DNA of 64,000 bases from Pseudorhodoferax sp. Leaf274 (lineage in GTDB: Bacteria; Pseudomonadota; Gammaproteobacteria; Burkholderiales; Burkholderiaceae_C). How positions within the stretch are numbered: the first letter of the stretch is position 1; every line of letters starts with the position of its first letter. Below the pieces are notes generated by a model. That model had not been told where the DNA came from. It ran no database searches and saw only the letters and a list, made by a program, of their open reading frames with translations. Of this stretch, positions 12,001-18,456 are shown in pieces. Made by a program: the position numbers and the translations under genes. The DNA lies in contig NZ_LMNA01000001.1 in NCBI RefSeq assembly GCF_001422445.1, positions 1,038,735 to 1,102,734 of the forward strand, in the 5' to 3' direction.

Positions 12001-15000
12001 GCCCTCGACCACGGTGGCGGACAGCCCCGCGTTGACGCTTTGCACGCGGCCGCCCAGGCCGCTGCTGCCGCTGCCGGCCAGCACGTTGCCGCTGCCGCCC
12101 GTGATGGGCAGCAGCAGCACCAGGCCGGCCTCGTTGCCGGCCAGTGCGGTGGTGCTTTGTGTGGCGCCGATCTGGGCCGCCGTGCGCGCGGTGTTCCACA
12201 CGCGCAGGTCGGCCACGGCACCGTACAGCGGCGTGCGGTCGGTGAGTTCGGTCGCGCCGACGAACAGCTTGGCATTGGGCTGGCTGCTGGCCGCGCCGTC
12301 CTGGTAGTACTGCAGCTGGGCCGAGCCCACCTGGGCGCCGTCGACATAGACCGCCACCGCGCCGGTGCTGCGGTTCACGCTGGCGCTCAGCCGGTGCCAG
12401 GCGTTCAGCGAGACGGCGCCGGCGGCCGAGCCGACGTTCCAGAACTGGTCGTAGGGGTAGTCGGGGTTGTTGCTGCCGAGCTGGTGGCTGTCCAGGTAGA
12501 TCTGCCCCTGCGCGCCGACCCACAGGCCGAAGGTCTGGTGGTTGAAGTCGCTGCCGCGCGAGACGATGGGCATCCAGCCGCCGCTGTAGCTGTCCAGCCG
12601 GACCATGGCCTCGATGGTGAAGTTGCCGGTCAGGTCCAGCGCCGCGCTGGCCGGCACCTCCAGCTCGCGGCCCTCGCCCAGGCGCACCGCGCTGCCCGCG
12701 CCTTCGGGGCCGGCCACCCATTGCGGGGCGCGGATCTGGCTGGTGCCCAGCACCAGGTTGGTGGTCTGGTCCTCCACCGTGCGCACGGTGAAGCGCACGT
12801 CGCGCTCGCTGGCGGCGCTGCCCGCGGCGGTGTAGTCCTCCAGGATCAGCGTGTAGGTGCCGGTGCGGCCCACCGCGAAGGTGTCCACGTCGTTGGCCCA
12901 GCCCACGCCGAACACCTGGGCGCCGGTGGGGTCCAGCAGGCGCCAGGCGGGCTGGGCGCCGGTGTAGGACAGCATGTCCAGGAACAGGCGCTGGCCGGCG
13001 CTGGCGCTGAAGGTGAACAGGCGCGCCATGGCGCCCGGCTCCAGCCGCGTCTGCACCTCGGCGTCGAGCGCCACGGGCTGCTGCGCGGCCGCCGCGTCGA
13101 CGAGGCGGAACGCGTATTCGCCCACCGCGGCACCCGCCCCGTCGATGGTGAAGGTGTAGGTGCCGGCGGGCAGCTGCAGCAGGTTGTAGCTGTTGGTGCT
13201 GTCGGCGCCGTACAGGCTGGTGCCGATGTCCACGGTCGGGCCGGCCAGGCGCCAGTTCAGGTCGTGGCGGTGCGTGAAGTTGTCCAGGTAGATGGCGCGC
13301 GCGCTGTCCAGCGTGAAGGTGTAGGTGCGCACCTGGCCGGGCGTGTCGATGCGGCCGACCACCAGGCCGGGCAGCTCGTCGGCCAGGCGCACCAGCCGGC
13401 CGCTGGCGCCGGCGGCGCCGGTGGCGTCCACCACCGTGGCGCCGCTGGCTTCGTTGAAGCGGTACAGCGCGGCCAGGCCGGCCTCGTTGCCCTGCAGGTT
13501 GCTGGCCATGCCCGCCGCGATCTGGGCGTTGCTGCGCGCCACGTTCCAGATGCGCAGCTCGTCCACGCTGACGCTGTAGCCCTCGTGGGCGGCATGGCCC
13601 TCGGCATTGCGGCCCAGGCGCAGCGCGTCGTCCAGCTGCAGCGATGCCTGCGGCGAGAGGTAGCCGCTGGCCACCTCGGTGCCGTTGAGCAGCAGGCGCA
13701 TCTGGCTGTTGGCGCGGTCCAGCACCAGCGCCACGTGCTGCCACTGGCCGTTGGCCTCGTTGGGCACCAGGCCGGCCGCGCTCGTGATGCTGCGGCTGTC
13801 GTTGTTGAGGTCGGTGGCCTCGGCGTAGATCTGGCCGTCGGCGTTGATCCACACGCCGTACTGGCGCGAGGAGGCTTCGTCGGTCTTGACGAAGAGTTCG
13901 GTCCAGGTGCCGGTGCTCGGCCGGTCGATGCGGAACCAGGCTTCCACGGTCATCTGGCCGGCGAGGTTGGTGGCCGCGCCGTCGATCTCCACGTACTGCG
14001 TGCCGCTGATGGCCACGGCGCCGCCGCCGTTGCGGCCGGCGGTGCGCTGGGCCTGGCCGTCCAGCGACTGGCCGAGCACGATGGGTTGCGGCGCCGCGGG
14101 CGTGACCTTGCGCAGCGAGAAGCTGTAGCTGGACCAGCGGTCGCGCTCGTAGGCGTAGCCGTCGACCACCAGCGTGTAGGTGCCGGCCACCGCGAGCGTG
14201 GTGTTCTCGCGGTCGGCCAGCCCGGCCTGCGTGAACACGGCGCGGCCGTAGGGGTCGATCAGGCGCCATTGCGCCGCACTGGCACCGCCTTCGGCCAGCG
14301 CGTCGAAGAACACCACCTCGCCGGCCTGCGCGTCGAAGCGGTAGAGCTGGGCCTCGTCGCCGGGACGCAGCTCGCCCTGCACCGTGGTGTCGTAGGCGAT
14401 GGCGGTGGCCTGGGCGGCGTCCAGCAGCCGGAACGCGAAGCTGCCGGTGTGCTGGCCCTGGCCGCGCACCGTGATGCGGTATTCGCCCGCGGGCAGGTCG
14501 AGCAGGTTGTTGGCGTTGTCCACCCAGGCCAGGTCGGTGCTGGCGAGGTTGGTGTTGGGCCCGCTCAGCGTGACGTTGAACTGGCCGGGGGAGACCAGCG
14601 CGTCCATGAACACGCGCCGCGCCTGCGGCAGGCTCAGCGTGTAGGTGATGCTCTGGCCGGGCACCGCGATGTCGCCGACCACCGCGCCGGCAATGCCGGC
14701 GTAGACGCTGGAGACGGTGGCGTTGCGGCCTTCGCCCGAGGCATCGGCCAGCACCGTGGCGCCCGAGGTGTTCAAGGGCAGCCACAGCACCAGGCTGGTG
14801 TCGCTGGCGCTCGGCGCGGTGGTCTGGAAGGCGGTGACGTTGGCCGCCGTCAGCGCCCGGTTCCAGACGCGCACCTCGCTGATGCTGCCCTCGAAACCGG
14901 AGACGGCGTTGGACCAGTTCTCCTGCGCGTTGCCGATGGTCAGCGGCGTGGCGTAGGTGCGGTTGGTCACGGTGGCCGGCGGCAGCGCGCTGGCCGATTC

Positions 15001-17526
15001 GACGGCCTGCACGCCGTCGATGTAGATGCGCAGCTTGCCGCTGGTGCGGTCGACCACGCCGACCACGTCGTACCAGCGGTCGGCCTGGATGCTGGCGTCG
15101 GCCGTGCGCACGGTGTATTCGCCCCAGTCGGTGCCGATGGACAGGTGCAGGTAGCCGGCGCTGTTGAGCCACATCGAGTAGTTGCGCTGGGCGCCGTCCT
15201 GCACCTGGTTGCCCTTGTAGAGCAGCGATTGCCAGGTCTGGTCGAGGTTGTCGGCCTTGAAGCGCAGCTGGAAGCTCACGTCACCCGGGATGCTCAGGGC
15301 CGGGTCGGCCGCCACGGTGGCCACCTGGTTGCCGTCGAAGTGCAGCGCGGGGTTGGCGCCGTCCGTGCCCCATTGCACGCCGGGCAGCTGGGCCACGCCG
15401 ATGTCGTAGGCCACGGTGCGGTCGACCGGCCGCTCCAGCACGAAGCTGTAGGGCTGGGGCGTGGCGATGCTGTTGTGGCCCTCGACCAGCAGCGTGTAGC
15501 GGCCGGCGTAGGGCAGCGCCACCTCGAGGTTGTCGGTGCCCGGGTTGGCGGTGCCGCCCGCCACCGGCCGGCCCCAGGGGTCGAGCAGGCGGCGTTCCAG
15601 GTTGGTGAAGCCGTTGGAGCGGCCGTCCAGGAAGATGCGCTCGCCCGCGGCCGCGTCGAAGCTGTAGACGGCCACGCCGCTGCCGGGGTTGAGCTCGCCC
15701 TGCACCACGCTGCCCGACGGCAGCGGCGAGGCCGCAGCGGCCAGGTCGAGCAGCCGGAAGCGGTAGGCGGCCACGGCCGAGCTGCTGGAGCTGATGGTCA
15801 GCGCATAGTCGCCAGCGGCGAGGTTCCAGGCCTGCGCGCCGTCGTCGCCGTAGCTGTTGTAGTAGCCGCCGAAGCGCGTGCCGGATGCGGTCTCCGTGCC
15901 GCGCGGGCCCTGCAGTGCGACGTACATGTCGTAGGGCATGCCGGCCGTGAGCGGGTCGAAATACACCGTGGTGGCCGTGGCCAGCGTGAAGCGCCAGACC
16001 TGGCTGCCGCCGGCCGCGGCGATGGAGCCGCTGGTGGGCGCGGTGCCCAGCGCCACGTTGGTGCCGGCCGGCAGGCTGACCGGCGTGTTGCCCAGGCCCA
16101 CCACGGTGAAGGCGTAGTCGGTGGCGGGCGTGCGGTCGTTGTCGCCGCGCACCACCAGCGTGTAGTCGCCGGACAGGGCCAGCGCGATGTTGTCGACGTC
16201 GTACCAGCTGGAGGCCTGCGTCACGCGCCGGCCGTACGGGTCGTACAGGGTCCAGCCCAGCACGCCGGTGTTGCTGACGCCGCCCACGGTGGCGGTGCCG
16301 GTGTCCAGCCGGATGCTGTCGCCGGCCGTGGCCGCGATGCGGTAGACATGGGCGGCGCCGCCGGGGTTGAGCTGGCCGGCGGTGGACTGGCCACGCACCA
16401 CCGCCGTGGGGCTGCTGGCGTCGAGCAGGCGCAGCGCGTAGGCGCCCACGGCGGCGCCGGAGCCGTCGATGCGCAGCGTGTAGCTGCCCGCGGGCAGGTC
16501 GAGCACGCCCCAGGGCGAGGCATAGCTGTCGACGTTGCCCAGGCCCTGGTTGGCCAGGGTGCTGCCGCCCGTGGCCTCGGTAACCACGCCGGCCGGGCCG
16601 GTCAGCGTCATGGACAGGTTGTTGCTGACGCTGCGCGAGTCGATCAGGATGCGGCGCGACCCGTCGACCGTGAAGCGCACCACCGCGCTGTCGCCGGGCT
16701 CGGCGATGTTGCCGCTGACGGTGGCGCCGGCGGCGGGCAGGGTGCCCAGGTCGGTCACGGGCGCGGCCAGTTCACGCAGTTCGAACGCGTAGGCGGCGTT
16801 CAGCGGCGTGCTGCTGTTGCCGTCCAGGATCAGCGTGTAGCGGCCGGTGTAGGGCAGCAGCGGCAGCTCGGTGTCGCCGGCCCAGGTGCCGATGCGGTTG
16901 CCGAAGGGGTCGTGCAGGCGCAGGTTGCTGCCGCTGGGCAGCGTGACGGTGTCCAGCCACAGCGCGTCGCCGGCCTGGGCGTCGAACTGGTAGGCGACCT
17001 GCTGCGCGCCGTCGGCGAAGGTGCCGTTGACGGGCTGGCCCAGCGTCAGGCTGTTGGCGCGCGAGAGGTCGAGCAGGCGAAAGCCGTAGGCGCCCGTGGT
17101 CTGGCCCGCGCCGTCGATCTGCAGCCGGTAGTCGCCGGCCGCCAGCGTGAGCGGCGCGTAGGCCGCGGCGTTGCTCTGGCTGTCCAGGCCCTGGGCGTTG
17201 ACCACCGTGCCGCTGGGGCCGGTCAGCGTCCAGCGCATGTTGCCGTTGTCGGTCTGGCTGTCGAACGAGACCGTGGTGGCGTTGTCCAGCGTGAAGGTGT
17301 AGACGTCCACCTCGCCCGGGCTGTCGAGCCGGGCGCTGACGGCGGCCACGGCGAGCGGGTCGGCGTCCATCAGCACGCGCTGCTCCAGCGTCTCCACCAG
17401 CAGCTTGCGCTTGAACGGTGCGGCCGCGCGGCCCTTGCGTCGCGGCAGCAGACGGGCGAGCCGCGACAGAGGGCCGGCGGTGGGCGTAGGAAGTTCGACG
17501 GCGGTGCGGATCGGGTCGCGGTGCAT
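1..17526 (-). CDS. Giant multidomain surface/secreted protein with LEPR-XLL-like leader (partial, 3' end beyond window)
   Basis: The frame is open on the minus strand from ATG at 17526 to the left edge, giving 5842 codons here; the C-terminus lies outside. The basic N-terminus ends in LETLEQRVLMDAD (residues 45-56), which resembles the LEPR-XLL motif at the start of many giant repeat proteins. Approximate order: paired PPC-like beta modules (63-2470) interrupted by three LamG/ConA-like modules (about 703-930, 1143-1380, 1596-1843); eight CARDB modules (2473-3493); four Calx-beta-like modules (3493-3890); another CARDB; Ig-like and carboxypeptidase-regulatory-like domains; a cysteine-rich, glycine/alanine-rich insert (4566-4733); a DGDG calcium-type loop (about 4773); four Ig-like repeats (5183-5710); and an SdrD-B-like domain (from 5730). 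This looks like an extracellular adhesin or matrix protein. It is the last visible gene of the 25-kb operon, 47 bp after the adaptor. Its ligand is unknown. Confidence 0.88.
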   Translation of the reverse strand, partial: MHRDPIRTAVELPTPTAGPLSRLARLLPRRKGRAAAPFKRKLLVETLEQRVLMDADPLAVAAVSARLDSPGEVDVYTFTLDNATTVSFDSQTDNGNMRWTLTGPSGTVVNAQGLDSQSNAAAYAPLTLAAGDYRLQIDGAGQTTGAYGFRLLDLSRANSLTLGQPVNGTFADGAQQVAYQFDAQAGDALWLDTVTLPSGSNLRLHDPFGNRIGTWAGDTELPLLPYTGRYTLILDGNSSTPLNAAYAFELRELAAPVTDLGTLPAAGATVSGNIAEPGDSAVVRFTVDGSRRILIDSRSVSNNLSMTLTGPAGVVTEATGGSTLANQGLGNVDSYASPWGVLDLPAGSYTLRIDGSGAAVGAYALRLLDASSPTAVVRGQSTAGQLNPGGAAHVYRIAATAGDSIRLDTGTATVGGVSNTGVLGWTLYDPYGRRVTQASSWYDVDNIALALSGDYTLVVRGDNDRTPATDYAFTVVGLGNTPVSLPAGTNVALGTAPTSGSIAAAGGSQVWRFTLATATTVYFDPLTAGMPYDMYVALQGPRGTETASGTRFGGYYNSYGDDGAQAWNLAAGDYALTISSSSSAVAAYRFRLLDLAAAASPLPSGSVVQGELNPGSGVAVYSFDAAAGERIFLDGRSNGFTNLERRLLDPWGRPVAGGTANPGTDNLEVALPYAGRYTLLVEGHNSIATPQPYSFVLERPVDRTVAYDIGVAQLPGVQWGTDGANPALHFDGNQVATVAADPALSIPGDVSFQLRFKADNLDQTWQSLLYKGNQVQDGAQRNYSMWLNSAGYLHLSIGTDWGEYTVRTADASIQADRWYDVVGVVDRTSGKLRIYIDGVQAVESASALPPATVTNRTYATPLTIGNAQENWSNAVSGFEGSISEVRVWNRALTAANVTAFQTTAPSASDTSLVLWLPLNTSGATVLADASGEGRNATVSSVYAGIAGAVVGDIAVPGQSITYTLSLPQARRVFMDALVSPGQFNVTLSGPNTNLASTDLAWVDNANNLLDLPAGEYRITVRGQGQHTGSFAFRLLDAAQATAIAYDTTVQGELRPGDEAQLYRFDAQAGEVVFFDALAEGGASAAQWRLIDPYGRAVFTQAGLADRENTTLAVAGTYTLVVDGYAYERDRWSSYSFSLRKVTPAAPQPIVLGQSLDGQAQRTAGRNGGGAVAISGTQYVEIDGAATNLAGQMTVEAWFRIDRPSTGTWTELFVKTDEASSRQYGVWINADGQIYAEATDLNNDSRSITSAAGLVPNEANGQWQHVALVLDRANSQMRLLLNGTEVASGYLSPQASLQLDDALRLGRNAEGHAAHEGYSVSVDELRIWNVARSNAQIAAGMASNLQGNEAGLAALYRFNEASGATVVDATGAAGASGRLVRLADELPGLVVGRIDTPGQVRTYTFTLDSARAIYLDNFTHRHDLNWRLAGPTVDIGTSLYGADSTNSYNLLQLPAGTYTFTIDGAGAAVGEYAFRLVDAAAAQQPVALDAEVQTRLEPGAMARLFTFSASAGQRLFLDMLSYTGAQPAWRLLDPTGAQVFGVGWANDVDTFAVGRTGTYTLILEDYTAAGSAASERDVRFTVRTVEDQTTNLVLGTSQIRAPQWVAGPEGAGSAVRLGEGRELEVPASAALDLTGNFTIEAMVRLDSYSGGWMPIVSRGSDFNHQTFGLWVGAQGQIYLDSHQLGSNNPDYPYDQFWNVGSAAGAVSLNAWHRLSASVNRSTGAVAVYVDGAQVGSAQLQYYQDGAASSQPNAKLFVGATELTDRTPLYGAVADLRVWNTARTAAQIGATQSTTALAGNEAGLVLLLPITGGSGNVLAGSGSSGLGGRVQSVNAGLSATVVEGSITQPGQRVLYQLSVAQDTRVLFDTLTTDGNFTWSLLDEGGGVVAKVNGEALQNRRLRDADAAHSSNSLMLLRAGRSYTLVVDADGQNTGDFAFRLLNLANAQAIGYDQSTAYTAEPANATRLFSFSGVAGQQIVLDELAWAGNNWPYWRLYDPFGNQIHESYFYSDSPTLTLARTGTYVLAIEGQVDQRGTTTQTFQVHLAGTVAPPALPTGTALTFTAGVATVNGTSTAVDTPAVYTFTLAQPRRIYIDTLTPSTNNAYYKLWNLSSAAGTVAERWAHDTDGPNQRSYYDLPAGDYAFSVRTPYDWALTPFAFKLIDIDTVAQTLTPGTAVSGTLAPANTAAFFRFDGEAGARYFLNATTTTNTGNAYWRLLDAQTLATVQQGYFNNQGDGLTVPRDGSYILTLEGYYDTAGQSSYGFTLYRDADATSALTLGSTVSASFAQPGDTGNYTFTLDAAKRLWFDSFTERSDIVWRILDADGVAVFSDRDIRDYTNWYDPFTLAAGSYTLQVDGRVAAAGAYSFRLVDVGAAALVTPGTAQSGTLTPGTEVDFYAFNAQAGDSFFFDMVSRTTNQTMYWRLYDPYGQRVWGGTDLQDVDVTQLAYTGRYTLAIEGYPGNTQSASYSFNVVPVLPQAPVALSIGLQPAPNLQVQNLQLSGADGSVHSGGTLNIAWQTINTGDRALDTAFQERVIVTNAQGQTVVNALLAYDPAVLGAIGIGQAKARSTQVLLPPGAAGAGALTVTVVTDTANAVREKGAAGESDNTLQATVNSTLLVYPDLGVTQLGITPAAGLKAGDQVTVSWRDENRGDAAPANGWVDRVVVRNLSTGAVVLDQRVAVPTGSAAIAAGGTLARQYVFSWPAGVNGIGNFEVTITADADGAVAEYNATDTAESNNAASVAFTSAPDLSIDGLTVLTATPVSGGLVDLQWTVRNQGNAPTPTGWFDHIVATNVDTGATLLNLDVFYTPTTALAVGGSATRTFQLRLPDGQASVGNIRFTVVADQNASGASSLAETNEANNQAQVTKAAVLSQAANLVVTAFTAPATQRSGDAAAFAWTVRNSGNAATPGTAWHDRIVLSADATIGNADDVTVATVARNGALAVGASYTVEWSATVPAGYDGNYRFALVTDVFNTVAEPDAENDNVSALRAALLTPYHADLTVGELALPASGNGGQSVTVTWRTTNQGDAATGNTWWYDRLWLSPTGAIGEGSGAILLGDFARSGGALAAGASRVDQQQVTLPNGVSGSFKLVVESDIYNWVAESRFNGNNSAVSTAAIVLSEAPSVDLRVQNVAGPATARPGQQQTVSWEIRNAGAGAAAAPWTDHLYLSSNGSLSGAIYLTSFTHQSPLAGNATTQANAQFWMPDVADGNWRVLVVTDAANQVYESGAADAESANTGQAAAATAVTHPDVRATDITVAAGAAAGRASTIAWTARNDGSAAAPPDWLERVFLSSDDLLDGNDILLATATVGSAIDANGVLQRSVQAQLPASLAAGSWRIIVQSDAGNALRELAGENNNVSMSAAFSVAEAPLPNLAVGNVAGPASMRPGQAATVTWTERNTLAEPATGDWSAQIYLSSDNAIGGDILVGTANFTGGLAANGQVARSAEVQLPTTLAPGAWRFVVRTDSANRVAERDELDNAAIAANASQVSAALQLNLVASVAEAAGTVTASLQRNGDLSGPLTVALVSSDTSEATVPATVTIPAGQALVNFTIALPADGIVDGTQTVNIAASANGVLGDSRALSVTDSNTAALTLSAVLAVQENQGTLTMTVSRNTDASAGALQVRLNSANTAALRVPGIVTIPAGATSVSFSAQLLDDQEVWGTREVRVNAAADGYTAHSVNVAIADDELPELTMSFSSNQVAEGAGANAVGVTLRRDRPGTYDLVLNVFSDNLDALTVPTRVVIPAGETTVHFNASPVDNTLSGDGIRSATVFAKMLNPSGSEIRQNNTSAVMLVTDDDGPTLSVTLSADSVGELGGALTGTVRRNTGTTGDLVVTLTSSDTTEARVPATVTILAGQNSATFSVAPQADNVVDGTQAVTIRASASGYSSGAAGLNVTEGDLPDLVVSEIGQPASGYAQTRIDLSWTVTNQGLVTANGGFRDRVFLSRDDVLSAADRLVAAVIHTNPVPQGQSYTQTASILLPEETGVYRVIVVTDALSTVNEGSERNNVGVSSLPLNVRAPVTATVQTAVTQLAVSGEAGQTVVPMTGTATDARTGQAAANTAVKVMVRVGTVERLLDATTDASGKFSVDFVPLPGEAGVFEIGAGFAGDKDFTVQDSFKLLGIEASVPYIRAMGTNETPLAGSFVLENMGNVPLTGLTASVEGLASNFQFEVVNLASGLAGDGSVTVNWRLTGHGITDQLVASKGMLVLTTAEGATERLVLDLACIPQTPKLVATPGYLAQGMLLGRQTLVSFEVTNQGAADTGPVTVQLPDFPWLKLVSASVIDNIAAGGKATVTVALTPTADNAELIRYDGNIALNARLGGLAMPFQFRATSEAKGEMRVSVEDQLTYYAEGAPKLAGATVTLTDPYTFDVVATATTDASGSVLLSGIPEGNYILTVNADKHSSYRATKTITAGTTSEETIFLDRQLVSYSWNVVPVDIQDRYQIKLESTFETEVPVPVITVDALKMPVILPGVTSTITIKVTNHGLIQAEDVRINVPNDDLFEIVALTNVIDILPAKSTVEVPITIRLKDGVTPQMVAAASLSGNPVETEGWGSAIVKCLGIDTAYKLRCGADGRWYSEKTDIKPVLCAMDFNEAARGQLLDYIGGDFNLLDLGCDALDLLLNCTGIVENDCISFIINAACGAIVGGITAGPAGAAAGAAGAASDLLACLCQILGPLGGGSGTVTGGPSGGGGGWGWWYPGGGYASGTGWSYNIQYVNCRGEPVSAVEQQRADEGLMAAVASGAVAPEAIAAVEAHNEARAEKLAALAADGDGILNAEEAGICAQVRISIEQEAVLTRTAFQGTLQIVNGNTGVPLTGVQLVLDIRDEAGNAVNGLFATRGPTLTGLTALDGSGVLAGGATGSAQYMFIPTVDAARDLPTRYTIGGTLSYVEGGQKITVPLMAAQITVYPEARLNLHYFQQRDVFSDDPFTEEVEPSEEFALGLLAYNDGKGDARNFTITSAQPKIIENEKGLLIDFKIVGTQVGDQAVAPTLTANLGNIAAGQTQVAQWNLTSTLQGKFIDYTATFEHLDGMGDTRLSLIESVNIHELIRSVKANAGDAPDFLANDDPDSAHTPDRLYMNDGSQHVVRTLANTSANRTAAPGALSVALKADAASGWGYFKIADPGVGYALDRIVRSDGKVLSLGREVWRTDRSFPDALTGAVRENVLHFIDENSTGSYTAFFKIDDAVAPRLVEILAVSPDPATAPVDTVDVRFSEALDLASFSVADLALALEGGDGSNLLAGASGITVAQIGAAADHLYRISGLANFTAGSGLYRLTVNATGIADYAGNAGQGVLTETWGMGDIGPYVLSMAAGPAARHTALDVVDITFNTALDAASFSAGDLRLERDGVVQSLAGATLTLTALAGNQYRLGGLASATVPDGNYTLTLLSTGLLSSGGAAGLGSQSVGWRMDTVAPRVLDVVDLIDTVRKTVVLGLDVELSERVDLATFDYRDIVLTRTVNGIKSGNLIDAQTKVEYLSGNTYRVSGFNWVSGLEGSYQFSVDGAGLADEAGNAGTGQASQSWFMDFHDPAAATNLQIAPDNGVSGSDMRSNQLNFTLTGSLGEAGLSVRVTDRTTGNEIGYATVDGQSFRIAVQLDAAGIHELRVRTVDAAGNLADAVVTVFVDVVKPTLAEPVLHRDADGNVDTLTLNFSEAIDAASLTLAALSLTRDGGANLLQGATLTRVSATQYVLGGLAARTADAGSYRFSVAMPQVRDEVGNAGEGSVALQFSGLQASTGSISGVVYDDIDGTGTRESDELAQGGWTVFADDNSNGRLDAGEVSAVTDEVTGRYTLSGLSIGTHRIMVVAPSGWTMTPGTLVQVTVGADAPEVTQN

Positions 17527-17573
17527 GGTGTCTCTCCTGGTGCGCGGTTTCGCGGTGTGTCGGGTGCGGGCGT

Positions 17574-18443
17574 TCAGCCCTTGCTGGGGTCGAAGCGGCG
17601 CTGCTCGCGCCGGGCCGGTGAGGCGGGAACGTCGGGCAGGTCCACCCGGCAGGCGATGCCGGCGGGAATCTCGGCCTGGGCGTTGGGCAGCTCCAGGCGC
17701 ACGCCGAAGGTGCCGGAGGCGGCGTCCAGCACCTTGTCGACCACGCGCACGGTGGCGGCGGCGTTCACCTTGACGGGCAGCTCGGCGCGCACCTGGCCCT
17801 GCTGGCCCACGCGCACGTGGGCGTAGGCCTCGGCCGGCAGCACCGCCTCCACGTACAGCGTGGAAATCTCGGCGATGCGCAGCAGCGGCTTGCGCTGCTC
17901 GCCGGGGTCGGCCAGCTCGCCCACGTGCACGTTGCGCTCGACCACCACGCCGGTCACCGGGCTGCGGATGGCGCGCAGGCGGATCTGCTCCTCGTTGCGG
18001 CGCACCTCGAGCTCGGCCAGGCGGCGGTTGTCGCGCGCGTCCAGCAGCTCGCTCTGCGCCAGCCGCATCTCGGTGCGCGATTCGTCGTGGTCCTGCTGCG
18101 AGACGTATTTCTGCGAGAGCAGTTCGTCGCGGCGCTGGAACTTCTGCGAGGCGAAGGCGAGGCGGCTCTCGCCGGTCTTGATGGCGCCTTCCATCGTGGC
18201 GCGGTGGCGCGCGATGTCGAGCGCGGCGCGCTCCAGGCCCGAATCCAGCGAGACCAGCACCTGACCGGCGCGCACGAGCTGGCCGCGCTCGGCGTCGACG
18301 CGGTCGACCACGCCGGTGCTGGGGCTGCGCAGCTCGACCACCTTGCGCGGCTCGATCAGGCAGTTGAACTCGGCGGCCAGCGCACAGGGGTGGACGGCCC
18401 AGGCGGCGGCCAGCAGGCCCATCAGGTGCAGGTTCTTGGTCAT
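17574..18443 (-). CDS. HlyD/RND-type periplasmic adaptor protein
   Basis: A 289-residue membrane-fusion adaptor. It has a signal peptide ending near ALAAEFNC, an N-terminal lipoyl half (STGVVDRVDAERGQLVRAGQ), a helical hairpin of about 100 residues, the returning lipoyl half (IRSPVTGVVVERNVHVGELA) and a beta-barrel. I chose the ATG at 18443 because a signal peptide follows directly; a longer upstream frame only overlaps the SecA-like gene. Adaptors of this family bridge an inner-membrane pump and an outer-membrane channel, but neither partner is encoded nearby. It lies 13 bp after the SecA-like gene and 47 bp before the giant gene, so it probably serves export of the giant protein (inference). 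Confidence 0.85.
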   Translation of the reverse strand: MTKNLHLMGLLAAAWAVHPCALAAEFNCLIEPRKVVELRSPSTGVVDRVDAERGQLVRAGQVLVSLDSGLERAALDIARHRATMEGAIKTGESRLAFASQKFQRRDELLSQKYVSQQDHDESRTEMRLAQSELLDARDNRRLAELEVRRNEEQIRLRAIRSPVTGVVVERNVHVGELADPGEQRKPLLRIAEISTLYVEAVLPAEAYAHVRVGQQGQVRAELPVKVNAAATVRVVDKVLDAASGTFGVRLELPNAQAEIPAGIACRVDLPDVPASPARREQRRFDPSKG

Positions 18444-18456
18444 GGCGGATGTGTCC

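Noticed and set aside
97-17826. A plus-strand open frame of 5909 codons
   Set aside because: It is codon-aligned antisense to the minus-strand giant gene. Its translation is a monotonous His/Arg/Ala/Val/Gly/Gln mix with no domains, whereas the minus strand reads as clear PPC, LamG and CARDB modules.
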